Shown here: in pieces, positions 60,949 through 64,000 of the stretch | Numbering within the stretch: position 1 is the stretch's first letter | Layout: each line of letters begins with the position of its first letter | NCBI GenBank assembly: GCA_945919465.1 | Contig: CAMEJG010000005.1 | Coordinates: forward strand, 16,923 to 80,922 | Reading direction: 5' to 3' | Length of the DNA stretch: 64,000 bases | DNA from: an uncultured Anaeroplasma sp. | GTDB lineage: Bacteria; Bacillota_I; Bacilli_A; Acholeplasmatales; Anaeroplasmataceae | Notes under the pieces: model-generated | Seen by the model: the letters and a program-made list of their open reading frames with translations, nothing else | What the model was told of the DNA's origin: nothing | Databases searched by the model: none | Program-made: the position numbers and the translations under genes

Positions 60949-63882
60949 TTAATTGTAATTAACTAATTGAAGATTAGAAATAATAAATGAAGTAATTCCT
61001 TTAACATTATCCTTTTTAAGATTTCCAGTAGCTATGTAAATATTATTATCATTAATTTCAAAATTAAATGTAGTTAAGGTTTTAGGAAAAATAACAAATT
61101 CTAACTCATTTGCTTCATCCTCTAATTGTCCAACTAGCATTAATTCTTTCTTTTTTGTTGTAATCTTTTTTATCTTTACAAAATGAATTAAAATATTGGC
61201 TACCATTTCATACCTTAAACATTTTATAGGAACGATACTATTATTCTTCTTAATTGAATCCATATTTCTAAACATATTATATTCAAGATTAAAACCTAAA
61301 TATTTCTTTTCCATTTCTCTTAAATACGATAGTTCATATTCAGTTTTATTTACAATTGGATTATCAATAAATTTAAGAAATAAATCATCCTCTTTAGTAG
61401 ATGCTTCAATCATACTCTTTTTAGTATCCTTAAAGATATCAAGAGCGCCAGAAAATATTAATGCAGTAATCACATTGCTACCAATATTACTATTTCTATT
61501 CTTAAAATCAGAATAGCTTTTATATAAGCCATTATTATTTCTTTCTAAAACTATAGAAAGAGTAACGGCCTCTCCAATAGAAAAAATAGCATTTAAAGGT
61601 ATAAATAAGCCAACTTTTGTTGATACAAATTTATTAGTAGAAACATTAATATTTGGTTTATTTATTACTAAACCTCTATTTTTAGCATATCTAAAATATT
61701 GAAGCATTGTATCTTGATTACTAATAACATTATTTAAAATATTAGACATAAATATAGGAAAATAATTAACTTTTAAATATGCCATTTGGTAACATAATAA
61801 TGCATAAGCTACTGAATGTGATCTATTAAAACCATAATTTGCAAATTTATATATCAATTGATATATTTCAGTTGCAGTTTCTCTTTCATAACCCTTATTA
61901 ACGGAACGATTAATAAAATCTGATGCCATTTCATGAAGCTTAGTAGAATCCTTTTTAGATACAGCGCGTCTTAAAATATCAGCCTCACCTAATGAATATC
62001 CACTAAATACTTGAGCTATTCTCATAATTTGTTCTTGATATACAATTATTCCGTATGTGCTTTTTAATATTGGCTCTAAATCTGGATGTATATATTCAAT
62101 TTTTTCTCCATGCTTACGTCTAATAAATTCATCAATATTATCCATAGGTCCTGGCCTATATAATGCTAAAACTGCTACTAAATCCTCAAAACAGGTGGGT
62201 TTAAGCTTAACTAATACATTTCTGATACCCTGTGATTCTAATTGAAATATTCCTAATGTATCTCCCTTTTGAAGCATTTTAAATACATTAGAATCGTTTA
62301 ACGGAATATTTCTTAAATCATTCATTGAAAAATTAATATCTTGCATCATATTAGAAATCATAGTTAAATTTCTAATACCTAAAAAATCCATTTTTAAAAG
62401 ACCAATTTTTTCTAAATCAGAAGCTTCAAGCTGAGATTGATACAAATCATTAATTCCTTCTTGTAATGGAATAACCTCATCTAAAGGCTTTGAAGATAAA
62501 ATAATACCTGCAGCATGAGTAGAAATATGTTTAGGTAACCCTTCTATTCCTCTTGCAATATATAGAAAATGATACATTTCTGTACCCTCATATTCCTTTA
62601 ATAGCTCATCATAGCCTCTTTCTAAGACCATATCAATTATTTTTTCAATTCTACTAACCTCAATCTTACATACCCTAGCTAATTCTCTTACAGAGCTTTT
62701 AATTTGAAAAGTACCAAATGCTGAAATATTGCATACATGATCCTTCCCATATAGTTCCTCAACATGCTTAATTACTCTATCTCTATCAACATCGGGAAAA
62801 TCAGTATCAATATCTGGCATTGAAATACGTTCAGGATTTAAAAATCTTTCGAACAATAAATCATATTCTATAGGATTAACCTCTGTTATACCAAGACAAT
62901 ATGCCACTAAGCTTCCTGCAGCACTACCTCTACCTGGGCCAACTAAAATTCCATTATTTTTAGAATATTTAATAAAATCCCATACAATTAAAAAATAATC
63001 ATCATAGCCCATTTTATGTATAACTGAAAGTTCATAATTTAATCTATTAATATACAAATGATTATTAAAGCCTCTTTTTTCTAATCCTTTAAAGCACAAT
63101 GCTTCTAAATATTTAAAAGAGGAAATACCTTTATTATTAGGAAATTTAGGGAGTTCTATTTTTTCTTTAAATAAATCTAAATTAATACTATTAATGAATG
63201 TATCAATTCTTTCATCTACTAATGGATTAGAATCAAAACTATAATCATCAAATTCACCAACAGTAAATTCTTTATTTCCAATTCTAGCCAATGCTTCACA
63301 AATACAAGCATCCTTATTAGAAGGATAAATACATTTATGAATAGGTAATGTTTTTATATTACGCTCCATTACATATTTTTCTATCCTTGTATTAATATCG
63401 ATTTTATCTAGCTTATTAGTATATGAAATACCCATATACCAATCGTTATTAAATTGACTTAGCTTTTCGTCTAATAGCTTATATTCTCTTTTATAAAACA
63501 ATCTTTCTAAATAAGAATCATTAAATACATAAATATAATAAATATTTTTATAATTAATAATATCATTAAGGTCATTAATTCCTATAGTATTTACTAATGT
63601 AGTTATTTTGAGTAATTCCTTATATCCTAAATTATTTTTAGCATATAATAATACTTTTGATTCATAAGAATCATCCTCTATAAAGGTGTATTCTAAGCCT
63701 ATAACAGGCTTAATATTATTTGCTATACATTTAGTATAAAACTTATAATTTCCATATAAATTACTATCTGTAATCGTTAAAAAATCAAATGAAGCGGCCT
63801 TAGCCATACTAATATAATCATCTAGTCGATTACAACTTGATAGCATATTGTATTCAGTTTGACCATAGATAAACCCCTTCAT
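60949..63882 (-). CDS. dnaE: DNA polymerase III alpha subunit, DnaE type
   Basis: PHP-like N-term, LVGPGRGSAAGSLVAYCLGI, PDIDTDFPDVDRD, RPGPMDNIDEFIRRKHG. Confidence 0.95.
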   Translation of the reverse strand: MKGFIYGQTEYNMLSSCNRLDDYISMAKAASFDFLTITDSNLYGNYKFYTKCIANNIKPVIGLEYTFIEDDSYESKVLLYAKNNLGYKELLKITTLVNTIGINDLNDIINYKNIYYIYVFNDSYLERLFYKREYKLLDEKLSQFNNDWYMGISYTNKLDKIDINTRIEKYVMERNIKTLPIHKCIYPSNKDACICEALARIGNKEFTVGEFDDYSFDSNPLVDERIDTFINSINLDLFKEKIELPKFPNNKGISSFKYLEALCFKGLEKRGFNNHLYINRLNYELSVIHKMGYDDYFLIVWDFIKYSKNNGILVGPGRGSAAGSLVAYCLGITEVNPIEYDLLFERFLNPERISMPDIDTDFPDVDRDRVIKHVEELYGKDHVCNISAFGTFQIKSSVRELARVCKIEVSRIEKIIDMVLERGYDELLKEYEGTEMYHFLYIARGIEGLPKHISTHAAGIILSSKPLDEVIPLQEGINDLYQSQLEASDLEKIGLLKMDFLGIRNLTMISNMMQDINFSMNDLRNIPLNDSNVFKMLQKGDTLGIFQLESQGIRNVLVKLKPTCFEDLVAVLALYRPGPMDNIDEFIRRKHGEKIEYIHPDLEPILKSTYGIIVYQEQIMRIAQVFSGYSLGEADILRRAVSKKDSTKLHEMASDFINRSVNKGYERETATEIYQLIYKFANYGFNRSHSVAYALLCYQMAYLKVNYFPIFMSNILNNVISNQDTMLQYFRYAKNRGLVINKPNINVSTNKFVSTKVGLFIPLNAIFSIGEAVTLSIVLERNNNGLYKSYSDFKNRNSNIGSNVITALIFSGALDIFKDTKKSMIEASTKEDDLFLKFIDNPIVNKTEYELSYLREMEKKYLGFNLEYNMFRNMDSIKKNNSIVPIKCLRYEMVANILIHFVKIKKITTKKKELMLVGQLEDEANELEFVIFPKTLTTFNFEINDNNIYIATGNLKKDNVKGITSFIISNLQLVNYN

Positions 63883-63954
63883 AAGTAGCCTCCTAAAATA
63901 GTATTTTTATTTTACCATAAAACAAGATAAATTTAAATAATAGAAGAGAACAAA

Positions 63955-64000
63955 AGTGAAAAATAAATTTTTCACCTTTAAGGCCATTCGGCCTTTTTTT
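63955..64000 (+). terminator. Two adjacent hairpins, second a canonical plus-strand terminator
   Basis: GTGAAAAAtaaaTTTTTCAC then AAGGCC-ATTC-GGCCTT-TTTTTT. Confidence 0.6.

Overview
AT-rich (low-GC) Bacillota-type chromosomal window, coded mostly on the minus strand. Housekeeping genes: ftsZ/murB/murG, efp, aroQ/aroK, miaA-mutL-mutS, ABC exporter pair, uvrB, tyrS with T-box, ccpA-like, tpiA/HPr/pgk, dnaE. Sporulation-family genes (CotE, YtfJ/GerW, YtfI-like) suggest a spore-former or a descendant of one (inference).

The most unusual part is an accessory/defence segment at about 22.9-36.3 kb. It holds a complete type II-A CRISPR-Cas locus: a 34-repeat array plus one degenerate terminal repeat, a very short leader, csn2, cas2, cas1 and cas9. 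A compact tracrRNA lies divergent to cas9, has a recognisable promoter and terminator, and runs antisense into the 3' end of an ImmA/IrrE-type protease gene. Next come an XRE regulator with a consensus promoter, an unannotated 54-aa ORF, and a 1187-aa protein reading as Sel1 repeats - TIR - NACHT-like NTPase. That domain order is the best candidate for an undescribed defence/signalling protein.

Other notable items: a TIR-like/DUF4062-like + TPR protein at 56.4 kb; a P1B-like ATPase that has lost the CPC, TGE and GDGxND motifs but keeps DKTGT; an HPr variant lacking the Arg/Pro after the active-site His; and a giant coiled-coil ORF cut by the window start. All calls are from reading sequence and the supplied ORF translations; no searches were run.
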